A stretch of DNA of 64,000 nt from Oscillospiraceae bacterium (lineage in GTDB: Bacteria > Bacillota > Clostridia > Oscillospirales > Acutalibacteraceae). Where the stretch lies: assembly GCA_015066595.1 (NCBI GenBank), contig SVNZ01000004.1, forward strand, positions 81,296 to 145,295, in the 5' to 3' direction. The notes under the pieces were generated by a model that did not search any database, had not been told where the DNA came from, and worked only from the letters and a program-made list of their open reading frames with translations. The position numbers were made by a program, and so were the translations under genes. This document shows, piece after piece, positions 51,571 to 60,257 of the stretch. Each line of letters opens with the position of its first letter. Position 1 is the stretch's first letter.

Positions 51571-53430
51571 GTGAAAAAACTAATCAGTATAATACTTGCT
51601 GTATTAACTTTTTTATCTATAACAATCACAGCACACTGCTCTTCTGCTCAGTCATATAAAACAGGTGATGTCGACTTAGACAACCACATCACCGTTGTTG
51701 ATGCAACATATATTCAATTACATATATCAGAATTCGTAACCTTAACCGCTGAGCAACTTACTGTTTCTGACACGGATTTTGACAAAAAAATCACCGTCGT
51801 TGATGCCACAACAATCCAGCGATATCTTGCAAAAATTATTTCAGAAATAGCCCCTGCTACCTCTGATCAACCTTCCCCTACTGAACCTGAAGCTACTATT
51901 GATGAGGCTACCACAGAGCTTTCACAAAAGATAGAAAAATATCAAAGCGAAAACTCACTGACACTATCGCTTATGGCTGACACTCACTATGATAGTGAAG
52001 TTTTGTTTGATAGCAAAAAAATAGATGCTGTAAAAACTATGGGTAATCTACAAAAGCTCATAGACGTCGACCTTGTTTTCAACCTCGGCGATATTATAAA
52101 CGGAAACACAGAAAAAGACTACACCATAAAAAATATGCAAGAACTTATTAACACCACTCACGATGCATGCGACAGTCCTGTGTTTTTTGTGCGTGGAAAC
52201 CACGACGATAACGGGTGGTACTCACAGGGAAAATATGGTGGTACATACAAAGAAGACGAAATAATCAACGATAAAGAATGGTATGACATAGCACTCAAAG
52301 ACCGAAGTAACAGCTTTGTTATGGACGAAAACAACCCCTACGGTGGCTATGGCTACTATGACCACGAAGACTCAAAAATTCGTGTGTTTATGCTCAACAG
52401 CGTAGATATTCCGTACATACTGGAAGACGACGGTACTTACAGATACAGCAGCTATTTAGGACACGGTTTCAGCAACGAACAGTTGAACTTCGTAGCAAAT
52501 GCTCTTCATTTTAAAGACAAAGAAGACCCATCCCAGTGGGCGGCACTGTTTTTGAGTCACGTACCGCTTGATACTTCAAATGCTGACGGTGAACGTTTTG
52601 GTGGTAAGAGTGCACTGATTCGCGGTCACGAATATATGCTAAGCATCATTTCAGCGTACAGAAAAGGGACCGCTTTCAAAGCTTCGGGCAACACATATCT
52701 TCCTATGACAAGCAAGGATAACAAAGACGACTTTAACGTCAGCGTTGATGTAGACTATAGCGAAAAAGGCTGTGGCGAGGTTATCGCATTCATCTCAGGC
52801 CACACCCATTCTGACAACTACTGTAATACTGTCGGAGTAAAGCAAAGCCTATCCTACGGATACACCTTCTTAGGTCTTGTCGGAATCAACTCTTTTTCTA
52901 ATTTTGTTATCAACAGAGATACACACACTATTTCAGTAGTAAAATACGGCAGAGTTATCCCTGAAATAACTTCCGGCAACCTCGTCGGCACACCGGACTT
53001 CGGCACTATAGAAAGCGGCGAATGGACTGTATCTTACTCGCAGTTTTTACCAAATGGAGAGAACCTCTACACTGGTGTTTCCGATGTTTATCCGATAGGT
53101 TACACCTTCGATAATATAAGCGATATTGACCTTGAAACCCTTGAGCTTACAGGTGTTACTCAAACTCCCGCAAGTCGTCAGTTGACAAAAGCGATTCCTA
53201 TAAAGCCACTCACCACCTACGCTATTCCATCAGACTATAAAGGCGACTGTTATGTGTATAGCGCAATCGGCAAAAAGTCTTCAGCTCTTAAAACGACTGA
53301 GCACGACGGATACAAGACTTTCACCACGAATATCAGAAACTGCTATGTCGTTTTCTCGCTTGATACAGGCTTTTATAAAGACTATGAAAACTTCTTTATA
53401 AAAGAAGTGAGTGGTGGTCTAACATATTGA
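51571..53430 (+). CDS. secreted calcineurin-like metallophosphoesterase with N-terminal dockerin
   Basis: 619 aa from a GTG behind GAGGAGGTG. Signal peptide about 1-26; dockerin about 30-92 (DVDLDNHITVVD, DTDFDKKITVVD); Glu/Thr-rich linker; metallophosphoesterase about 125-480 with complete metal motifs: MADTHYD, FNLGDIINGN, VRGNHDDN, LSHVPL and SGHTHSD. The C-terminal region about 490-619 is unassigned. The enzyme could release phosphate from starch-bound phosphoesters, nucleotides or teichoic acid; no evidence decides. The dockerin placement matches the SGNH gene. Confidence 0.87.
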   Translation: MKKLISIILAVLTFLSITITAHCSSAQSYKTGDVDLDNHITVVDATYIQLHISEFVTLTAEQLTVSDTDFDKKITVVDATTIQRYLAKIISEIAPATSDQPSPTEPEATIDEATTELSQKIEKYQSENSLTLSLMADTHYDSEVLFDSKKIDAVKTMGNLQKLIDVDLVFNLGDIINGNTEKDYTIKNMQELINTTHDACDSPVFFVRGNHDDNGWYSQGKYGGTYKEDEIINDKEWYDIALKDRSNSFVMDENNPYGGYGYYDHEDSKIRVFMLNSVDIPYILEDDGTYRYSSYLGHGFSNEQLNFVANALHFKDKEDPSQWAALFLSHVPLDTSNADGERFGGKSALIRGHEYMLSIISAYRKGTAFKASGNTYLPMTSKDNKDDFNVSVDVDYSEKGCGEVIAFISGHTHSDNYCNTVGVKQSLSYGYTFLGLVGINSFSNFVINRDTHTISVVKYGRVIPEITSGNLVGTPDFGTIESGEWTVSYSQFLPNGENLYTGVSDVYPIGYTFDNISDIDLETLELTGVTQTPASRQLTKAIPIKPLTTYAIPSDYKGDCYVYSAIGKKSSALKTTEHDGYKTFTTNIRNCYVVFSLDTGFYKDYENFFIKEVSGGLTY

Positions 53431-53435
53431 TACAC

Positions 53436-53466
53436 AAAAAAGCAGGCTTCTTCAGCCTGCTTTTTT
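53436..53466. terminator. bidirectional terminator shared by the phosphoesterase and BofC-like genes
   Basis: AAAAAGCAGGC and GCCTGCTTTTT around TTCTTCA. The right edge overlaps the stop codon of the minus-strand gene. Confidence 0.88.
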
Positions 53467-53779
53467 AGCTACAATAACTTTCTAAAAGTGCATTCATCTC
53501 TTCTTTTGAGTTAGCACTTATTCCGTACAAAAGCTCTGTTTGATCACGTTTTGGTAAGGTGCTCACCGCAGTAGTTGTTTTTATAAGCAATTCATCGCCT
53601 CTATAAACTACAATTCTTCCGTTCTCACTTTTCAGTGTATAAATTTCACTATCTGTTGCCGCTATACTCTCAGTGGGTTTAATATCATTTTCAAGACTCC
53701 TCACCCTTTGCTCAGCGACTGCTGTAATTATCACACAAATTATCGCAAAAACCCCAAAAACAATTATCAGTTTCTTCAT
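53465..53779 (-). CDS. BofC-like exported protein
   Basis: 104 aa from the ATG at 53779 behind GAGGTG; the upstream ATG lies before this ribosome site. Membrane anchor or signal about 1-22, then a small domain about 45-104: YTLKSENGRIVVYRGDELLIKTT, LPKRDQTELLYGISANSKEEMNALLESYCS. This matches the C-terminal domain pattern of BofC, which in Bacillus links forespore signals to SigK activation. The N-terminal BofC domain is absent. Assignment is by pattern recognition only. Confidence 0.65.
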   Translation of the reverse strand: MKKLIIVFGVFAIICVIITAVAEQRVRSLENDIKPTESIAATDSEIYTLKSENGRIVVYRGDELLIKTTTAVSTLPKRDQTELLYGISANSKEEMNALLESYCS

Positions 53780-53948
53780 TTTAAAGCACCTCATTATTAT
53801 TTTTGTCAGTTTTTTATGTAATATTCATATTTTTTACGCCTTTGTTGAAATAAAAATCTATGTAATTTTTTAAAAAAATATTTATTTTTTGTCTGATAAG
53901 TGATATACTTATTGTGGCTATATGTATTTTTATTAGGAGGTCGGAATT

Positions 53949-56300
53949 ATGCGCAAAACCGACATCAGTAAATACACTGATAAAATTGAAGTCACTAAAA
54001 AGAATTCAGGAGTGGGAACTGTAGCAAACGGTCTTTTCAAAACCATAAAGACCATTCTTGCTGTTTTAGTATGTGCCGGTATCATCGTATCTATTTCGAT
54101 GGGCATCTACATTTTCAAACTAGCAACCGAGCCTACAGGTATCGACCTGAACGCCCGTTCACTCAACCTGTCTTCTTTTATCTATATCGAAGACCCTGAC
54201 TCAGGCGACTTCGTTGAGTATCAGAAGCTCTACGGCACAGAGAACCGTATCTGGGTTGACCTTGATGATATGCCAAAGTATATGGGCGAAGCTATTATAG
54301 CTATTGAAGATAAACGTTTTTATGAGCATAACGGCGTTGACTGGGTACGTACCGGCGGTGCGGTGCTTAGTCTGATGTCCGGATCCGACAACTATGGCGG
54401 TTCGACCTTAACCCAGCAGCTCATCAAAAACATCACCGATGATAACGAAGTAAGCCTCACTCGTAAGCTTAGAGAAATATTCAGAGCTTTGAATATCGAA
54501 AAAGAGTACTCAAAAGACGATATTTTAGAAGCATACCTCAACGTCGTAAACTTTGGTAACAACGCGCAGGGTGTTCAGGCTGCTGCAGAACTCTATTTCA
54601 ACAAGGATATCTCTGAGTGTTCTGTATGTGAATGTGCTGCTATCGCAGGTATCACCCAGAATCCATCACAGTGGAATCCACTGATCTATCCTGAAAACAA
54701 CAAACTAAGACGTGAGCTGGTGCTTGACCAGATGCACGATCAAGGCTATCTCTCAAAAGAAGAGTACCAGAAAGCTATGAAAGAGTCTGAAAACCTCGAG
54801 TTTGTAGACTATTCGAGCTCTGATGATGACGACGAAGAAGACGAAAACAACGTACAAAACTGGTACATTGACCAGATGTATGACGATCTGGTTCGCGACT
54901 TGGCAAAATATTATGACATCAGCGAAAACGCTGCATCTGAAAAGCTTTACACCGAGGGTCTCAAAATCTATTGCGCAATGGATTTAGAAACTCAGGAAAT
55001 GATCGAGTACGAAGGAAGACACTGTAACGATGATTACGGTACTTCTCTTGAAATCGGTATGACTATGGTTGACTTTGACGGTAGAGTCATCGCTACTACG
55101 GGTAGTTCAAAAGAAAAAACAGGTAACCTGCTCTTTGATAGAGCAAGTGATGCTGTACTACAACCGGGTTCTGCTATCAAGCCAATGTTTGTATATCCTA
55201 TTGCTCTCGAGACAAAAACAATCAACTACTCAAGCCTTGTGCTTGATGAACCTATTGAAAAATACCGCTACGAAGGTGGCGTATGGTACTCAGGTCCTAA
55301 CAACGCATACGGTAAATACAACGGATATATGACTATGCCTGAAGCTATCAGCTGGTCATCAAACGGTGCTACTGTCCAGACTTTGCAGCTCATCGGTACA
55401 CAGACAGCTTACAATCAGGCTGTAAATATGATGGGTTTTGAACACCTTGACCCTGATGCTGATGCAAACTCACTGGGTGCTTTATCTCTTGGTGGTATGA
55501 CAGGTGGTGTTACAGTCAGAGAAATGGCTGCCGGCATACAATATGTCGGAAACGGTGGCCTTTTCTATGAACCATACACTTACTACTACGTAACAGACCA
55601 AAACGGTACTGTTATCCTTGATAACAGAAACAATGTTCCTATCGAAGCATACTCTCCTGATACTGCTTACGAAATGAACCGAGTGCTACGTTACAACGTA
55701 CTTACTTCTCAGCACTCACATTCTATGAACGCAAATGTAGCCGGATGGGAAATCGTTGGTAAAACAGGTACTACCGATGACGATAAAGACTCTTGGTTTG
55801 TCGGGGCTTCTCCATACTGTACACTTGCTGTATGGACAGGTTATGATACACCTGACACTATTTCTGTCACCAGTACTGCTACCACAACATGGCGTAAAGT
55901 CATGACAAAATATCTTGAGGATAAAGAGTACAAAGAGTTTGATAAACCAAGCGATGTTATCACCGCTACTTACTGCAAAGGCTCCGGTCTTTTAGCATCA
56001 AGCGGTTGCGCAAGTACAGGTACAGGCTACTATACACAGAACACTCTTCCTGAGTATTGTGGCGGTTACCACATTGCCTTCACAGGAGATTCTTCCTCCA
56101 GCTCTTCATCAAGTAAAAAATCTTCATCTGAAAAATCCACCGAAGACAAGGACGACTCAAACGAAGACAAAAAGGAGACGACTGCTCCTACAGATTCGGG
56201 TGCAGATACAGCAGAAACAACAGGTGAGACAGAAGCAGCTCCACCTGAAGATACTCCGACCGAGGCTCCTATCCCATCAGAAGCTTGGAGTATAGAATAA
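53949..56300 (+). CDS. class A penicillin-binding protein (transglycosylase/transpeptidase)
   Basis: 783 aa, AGGAGG before the ATG. Cytoplasmic tail, membrane helix about 33-57, GT51 transglycosylase about 95-270 (catalytic Glu in IEDKRFYEHNGVDW; GGSTLTQQLIKN), transpeptidase about 360-690 with all three boxes: SAIK in QPGSAIKP (Ser about 408), SSN near 470, and KTG in VGKTGTT. The C-terminal tail about 715-783 is Ser/Glu/Thr-rich and disordered. It polymerises and cross-links peptidoglycan outside the membrane. An acidic insert (SSDDDDEEDENN, near 290) separates the two domains. Confidence 0.95.
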   Translation: MRKTDISKYTDKIEVTKKNSGVGTVANGLFKTIKTILAVLVCAGIIVSISMGIYIFKLATEPTGIDLNARSLNLSSFIYIEDPDSGDFVEYQKLYGTENRIWVDLDDMPKYMGEAIIAIEDKRFYEHNGVDWVRTGGAVLSLMSGSDNYGGSTLTQQLIKNITDDNEVSLTRKLREIFRALNIEKEYSKDDILEAYLNVVNFGNNAQGVQAAAELYFNKDISECSVCECAAIAGITQNPSQWNPLIYPENNKLRRELVLDQMHDQGYLSKEEYQKAMKESENLEFVDYSSSDDDDEEDENNVQNWYIDQMYDDLVRDLAKYYDISENAASEKLYTEGLKIYCAMDLETQEMIEYEGRHCNDDYGTSLEIGMTMVDFDGRVIATTGSSKEKTGNLLFDRASDAVLQPGSAIKPMFVYPIALETKTINYSSLVLDEPIEKYRYEGGVWYSGPNNAYGKYNGYMTMPEAISWSSNGATVQTLQLIGTQTAYNQAVNMMGFEHLDPDADANSLGALSLGGMTGGVTVREMAAGIQYVGNGGLFYEPYTYYYVTDQNGTVILDNRNNVPIEAYSPDTAYEMNRVLRYNVLTSQHSHSMNANVAGWEIVGKTGTTDDDKDSWFVGASPYCTLAVWTGYDTPDTISVTSTATTTWRKVMTKYLEDKEYKEFDKPSDVITATYCKGSGLLASSGCASTGTGYYTQNTLPEYCGGYHIAFTGDSSSSSSSSKKSSSEKSTEDKDDSNEDKKETTAPTDSGADTAETTGETEAAPPEDTPTEAPIPSEAWSIE

Positions 56301-56332
56301 CTAGATTTTAATTTTAAAGAGGTTCACATATT

Positions 56333-57577
56333 ATGGTTTCAGTTGCAATTATGGGCCACGGTGTAGTAGGCTCAGGTGTCGCAGAGATTTTAACGACACA
56401 CAAAAACAAACTCTTCGCTTCAGTCGGCGAAGAAATCTACATAAAGCACATCTTAGATTTACGAGACTTCCCCGACAGTCCATTAAGCGATCGTTTCACA
56501 AAGAGCTTTGACGATATCATAAACGATATTGATGTGCGTGTAGTTGTTGAAGTAATGGGTGGTCTAAACCCTGCTTACGATTATGTAAAACGCTGTCTGC
56601 TTTGTGGCAAGAGCGTTGTCACATCCAACAAAGAGCTTGTGGCTGCACACGGTGCCGAGCTACTCAGTATAGCTAAAGAAAACAACACCAACTTCCTTTT
56701 CGAAGCAAGTGTTGGCGGTGGTATTCCGATTATCCGACCTATCAACCAGTGTTTGGTTGCTAACAATGTTTCTGAAATTGCAGGTATCTTAAACGGTACC
56801 ACAAACTTCATCTTGACAAAGATGATTAACGAGGGCATGGATTTTGACACTGCATTAAAGCTTGCACAAGAGCTCGGTTATGCTGAGCGCAACCCTGAAG
56901 CTGACGTTGAGGGTCACGATGCTTGCAGAAAGATTTGTATTCTTGCTTCTCTTGCATTCTCAAAACATATCTATCCTGATGCTGTACATACTGAGGGTAT
57001 CTCAAAAATCACTTTAGACGATGTAAAATACGCTTCCATATGGGGCGGTGTTATCAAACTTATCGGCAAAGTTAAGCGTTTAGAGAACAAAATGTGCGAC
57101 ATCGTTGTTGCTCCTATGTTTGTACCATCTAACAGTCAGCTCGCTAATATCGACGACGTGTTCAACGGTATTATGGTGCGTGGTGACTGTACCGGCGACG
57201 TAGTATTCTACGGTAAGGGTGCCGGAAAACTCCCTACAGCCTCTGCTGTAGTTGCTGATGTTGTCGACTGTGTAAAACACTTAAAGAACAGAAAATACCT
57301 TTTCTGGACAGATTCCGACAACTCATCCGTTATTGACTACAAAGATAGTGTCACTGCTATGTACATCCGTGCTAATGCACCGGACACTGCCTTTGCATAT
57401 AATAAAGCAAAAGAGCTTTTCTCTGACATCCACGTTCTTGAAAAGCCTGATGCAAAGACAGGCGAAATCGCCTTTGTATGTGAGCCACTTACGTACAATA
57501 CTATTCTTAAAAATATCGATATCCTGAACGATAGCGGCATCAAGGTTGAGTCCGCTATCAGAATCGGAGATCTGTAA
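56333..57577 (+). CDS. hom: homoserine dehydrogenase
   Basis: 414 aa, AAAGAGG before the ATG. NAD(P) motif GHGVVGSGVAE at the N-terminus, catalytic region GILNGTTNFILTKM and GYAERNPEADVEGHDACRKI (Lys and Glu/Asp proton relay), and a C-terminal ACT-like part about 335-414. It makes homoserine from aspartate semialdehyde for Thr and Met. It is 12 bases upstream of aspartate kinase, so the two form an operon for the same pathway. Confidence 0.96.
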   Translation: MVSVAIMGHGVVGSGVAEILTTHKNKLFASVGEEIYIKHILDLRDFPDSPLSDRFTKSFDDIINDIDVRVVVEVMGGLNPAYDYVKRCLLCGKSVVTSNKELVAAHGAELLSIAKENNTNFLFEASVGGGIPIIRPINQCLVANNVSEIAGILNGTTNFILTKMINEGMDFDTALKLAQELGYAERNPEADVEGHDACRKICILASLAFSKHIYPDAVHTEGISKITLDDVKYASIWGGVIKLIGKVKRLENKMCDIVVAPMFVPSNSQLANIDDVFNGIMVRGDCTGDVVFYGKGAGKLPTASAVVADVVDCVKHLKNRKYLFWTDSDNSSVIDYKDSVTAMYIRANAPDTAFAYNKAKELFSDIHVLEKPDAKTGEIAFVCEPLTYNTILKNIDILNDSGIKVESAIRIGDL

Positions 57578-57589
57578 AAGGAGAGAACA

Positions 57590-58810
57590 ATGAGTTTAAT
57601 TGTACAGAAATTCGGCGGCAGCTCAGTTAAAGATTCTGAGCATCTATTTAATGTCGCAAAGATAGTAACAGACAAATACAAAGAAGGCAACGATGTCGTT
57701 GTTGTAGTATCAGCTCAGGGCGACACTACTGATGACCTCATCGAAAAAGCACAGGAAATCAACGGTAACAAAAGCGCTTCTAAGCGTGAGATGGATATGC
57801 TGCTCGCTGCAGGTGAACAGATTTCTATTTCACTTCTTGCTATGGCTATCCAAAAGCTCGGCTGTCCATCAGTTTCACTTCTCGGTTGGCAGGCTGGTTT
57901 TAAAACAACATCTGCCCACACATCTGCACGTATCCGCAAGGTAGACACCTTAAGAATCAAAAAAGAGCTTGACTCAAGAAAAATCGTCGTTGTTGCAGGC
58001 TTCCAGGGTCTGTCACGTTATGACGATGTTACAACCCTTGGTCGTGGCGGTTCTGACACATCTGCTGTAGCTATCGCTGCTGCTATGCACGCTGATTTGT
58101 GCCAGATTTACACTGACGTTGAAGGTGTTTATACAGCTGACCCAAGAAAGGTGAGCGGTGCTATCAAACTGCCTGAGATTTCATATGACGAGATGCTCGA
58201 ACTTGCTACCTTGGGCGCTCAGGTACTGAACAACCGTTCAGTAGAAATGGCAAAGAAATATAACATCGAACTCGAAGTACTATCAAGCCTGACAAAAAAA
58301 CCGGGCACTATCGTAAAGGAGAAACCTAAAATGGAAAAAATGCTTATTAGCGGTGTAGCAAAAGACACCAACGTAACAAGAATCTCAGTAACTTGCATTC
58401 CTGATAAACCGGGTCTTGCTTTCAAAATGTTCTCAAAACTCTCAGCAAGAGATATCAACGTAGACATTATTTTACAGTCTATCGGCAGAAACAATACAAA
58501 GGATATCACATTCACAGTTCCTAAGGACAAAGGCACTGAGGCTGTAGAAATCGTTAAGAACTTTGCTGACAGCATTGGTGCGGGCGAAGTTATCTATGAT
58601 GACAACATCGCTAAGGTTTCTATTGTAGGTGCAGGTATGGAAACACATGCAGGCGTGGCATCAAAAATGTTCGAAGCTTTGTATGACAGACAGATTAACA
58701 TCCAGATGATCTCAACATCTGAAATCAAAGTATCAGTCCTGATTGACAAGCGTGATGCTGATTTAGCAGTGGAAGCTATCCACGACAAGTTCTTCCCTGA
58801 CAACGACTAA
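57590..58810 (+). CDS. lysC: aspartate kinase
   Basis: 406 aa, AAAGGAGAG before the ATG. Kinase domain about 1-245 (VQKFGGSSVKD; GRGGSDTSAVAIAAAMHAD; YTDVEGVYTADPRKV) and two ACT domains about 260-400 (ISVTCIPDKPGLAFKMF; VSIVGAGMETHAGVASKMF) for feedback control. It catalyses the first step of Lys, Thr and Met synthesis. It is co-transcribed with hom and followed by a terminator. Confidence 0.96.
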   Translation: MSLIVQKFGGSSVKDSEHLFNVAKIVTDKYKEGNDVVVVVSAQGDTTDDLIEKAQEINGNKSASKREMDMLLAAGEQISISLLAMAIQKLGCPSVSLLGWQAGFKTTSAHTSARIRKVDTLRIKKELDSRKIVVVAGFQGLSRYDDVTTLGRGGSDTSAVAIAAAMHADLCQIYTDVEGVYTADPRKVSGAIKLPEISYDEMLELATLGAQVLNNRSVEMAKKYNIELEVLSSLTKKPGTIVKEKPKMEKMLISGVAKDTNVTRISVTCIPDKPGLAFKMFSKLSARDINVDIILQSIGRNNTKDITFTVPKDKGTEAVEIVKNFADSIGAGEVIYDDNIAKVSIVGAGMETHAGVASKMFEALYDRQINIQMISTSEIKVSVLIDKRDADLAVEAIHDKFFPDND

Positions 58811-58833
58811 TTTCTGTTTTATCAACGAGATTT

Positions 58834-58862
58834 AAAGCCATCTGCTAGCAGGTGGCTTTTTT
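58834..58862 (+). terminator. terminator after hom-lysC
   Basis: AAAGCCATCTG, CTAG loop, CAGGTGGCTTT (one G-T pair), then T run. Confidence 0.88.
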
Positions 58863-58865
58863 CTA

Positions 58866-58894
58866 TTTACTCTCTCTTATTTTTGATGTATAAT
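58866..58894 (+). promoter_or_regulatory. sigma-A type promoter of the alpha/beta hydrolase gene
   Basis: TTTACT (58866-58871), 17-base spacer, TATAAT (58889-58894). It overlaps the in-frame ATG at 58883 and so argues for the later start at 58934. Confidence 0.7.
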
Positions 58895-58933
58895 AAGTTT
58901 TCAAACCATTACACAAACGGTAGGCGATATACT

Positions 58934-59701
58934 ATGGGTACAAGCTCTCATGAAAGCTACATCAGAATAGTAGACGGTGCCGACACCGCTGTACTCATGG
59001 TGCACGGTATTATGAGCACTCCACGTCATTTTGACTTTATTCTCCCCTATATCCCTGCACACTTTTCTGTGTGCAACATTTTGCTCGACGGACATGGTGG
59101 CACTGTCAGCGATTTTTCAAAAACATCTATGAAAAAGTGGCGTGCACAAGTACTGCATCATCTCACAAAACTTTCTCAAACGCACCAAAAAATCCTTGTC
59201 ATCGGCTACTCCATGGGCACATTGCTCACGTTGGAACTTGTAGAAAGATTTCCACAGATTAAAGCAATGGTGCTGTTAAACACCCCGCTAAAAGTCTTTG
59301 TGAAGCCTGTTATGAGTATGCGTAGCCTTAAGTTTTCTTTCGGCAAAGTAAATACAGAGAACCCTGTGGAACTTGCAACATACAACGACATTGGCATAAA
59401 ACTCACACCGTATCTGTGGCAGTACATACCAACTATTCCACGTTTTCTTGAGCTGTTAAAACTCTGTCGTGATACACGACCTAAAGCTAAAAGTCTGAGC
59501 ATTCCTGCTCACGCTTATTTTGGAAAAAAAGACGAGCTCGTCAGTGTAAAGTCAGCTCTGTATTTTGCATACAATAAAAACGTGATGGTTCAAGTTTTCG
59601 ACTGTACGGGTCACTGCTACTACGAAGATACATTTAAAACAGCGGTCATTAAAAGTGTAAGGTGTTTTGTCGACACGCTTGACAAAGCCAAAAACACATA
59701 A
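58934..59701 (+). CDS. alpha/beta hydrolase (monoacylglycerol lipase/carboxylesterase-like)
   Basis: 255 aa from the ATG at 58934. Alpha/beta-hydrolase core: oxyanion strand MVHGIMSTPRHF, DGHGGT, nucleophile GYSMGT (Ser about 97), Asp in YFGKKDELVS and His in CTGHCYYED. No signal peptide, so cytosolic. Family members hydrolyse monoacylglycerols or other esters; the substrate is unknown. Ribosome site (TAGGCG) is weak. A cap domain about 125-190 covers the site. Confidence 0.85.
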   Translation: MGTSSHESYIRIVDGADTAVLMVHGIMSTPRHFDFILPYIPAHFSVCNILLDGHGGTVSDFSKTSMKKWRAQVLHHLTKLSQTHQKILVIGYSMGTLLTLELVERFPQIKAMVLLNTPLKVFVKPVMSMRSLKFSFGKVNTENPVELATYNDIGIKLTPYLWQYIPTIPRFLELLKLCRDTRPKAKSLSIPAHAYFGKKDELVSVKSALYFAYNKNVMVQVFDCTGHCYYEDTFKTAVIKSVRCFVDTLDKAKNT

Positions 59702-59748
59702 TAAAGTATATAAAGATATATAATGGTATAAAACAGTACAGTAATATC

Positions 59749-59826
59749 TCCGGGTGTGGCGCAGTTTGGTAGCGCGCTTGAATGGGGTTCAAGAGGCCGC
59801 AGGTTCGACTCCTGTCACTCGGACCA
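59749..59826 (+). tRNA. tRNA-Pro (anticodon GGG), CCA encoded
   Basis: The acceptor arms TCCGGGT (59749-59755) and ACTCGGA before CCA pair; anticodon stem CTTGA/TCAAG encloses loop ATGGGGT, giving anticodon GGG (Pro, codons CCC/CCU). The T arm GCAGGTTCGACTCCTGT is canonical. TATAAT at 59719-59724 is a likely -10. Confidence 0.92.
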
Positions 59827-59832
59827 GAAAGT

Positions 59833-59870
59833 AAAGAGCAGTCCAGTTTTGGACTGCTCTTTGTTTTTAT
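59833..59870 (+). terminator. terminator of the tRNA-Pro gene
   Basis: AGAGCAGTCCA and TGGACTGCTCT form an 11-bp stem followed by a T-rich stretch. Confidence 0.9.
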
Positions 59871-60257
59871 CTTCAGGTTAATATGGGTTTATAGCCGCCT
59901 CTTGAACCCGAGAGGGTCTGTGCGTTAAGGAAAACAGTTCAGTGAACTGTTTTTCAGCACACAACATTTTCTACTCTGTAGGATGCAGCATAACCAAACT
60001 TAATAATTAGTAAAAAAGAGTCGCTCATCAGAGCGGCTCTCTTTTATTACTTTCTTTTAAAAAAGAATTGATTTGTAATCTAAATATGATACAATACAAG
60101 AAAAGAGATGGTTGAGTTAAAATATAAAACGAACATACTAATTATAGATGATCTTCATTTTTTCTTTTATCGAAGAAGATAAATATAAGCACAATGATAC
60201 TATACTATTAGATGTTTCTATGTCTGATATGGTTTTTGTACAAAAGGAGGATATGTT
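59871..60257. other. intergenic region between tRNA-Pro and the YD-repeat gene
   Basis: 387 bases without a supported gene. It contains a 16-base inverted near-copy of the tRNA anticodon-variable region (59894-59909), a two-tier hairpin (59919-59961, with 10-base arms AAAACAGTTC/GAACTGTTTT inside TGTGC/GCACA), another hairpin (60013-60047) and AT-rich leader to the RBS. No promoter stands out. Confidence 0.65.
60013..60047 (+). terminator. terminator-like hairpin upstream of the YD-repeat gene
   Basis: AAGAGTCGCTC, ATCA, GAGCGGCTCT (one G-T pair), then T-rich. Likely the end of whatever short transcript covers 59871-60010. Confidence 0.6.

Noticed and set aside
59749..59826. tRNA-Pro as attachment site of the phage-like cluster
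   Set aside because: The cluster ends 16.7 kb away with host genes between, and no matching tRNA 3'-end repeat was noticed at 31.8 or 43.1 kb.
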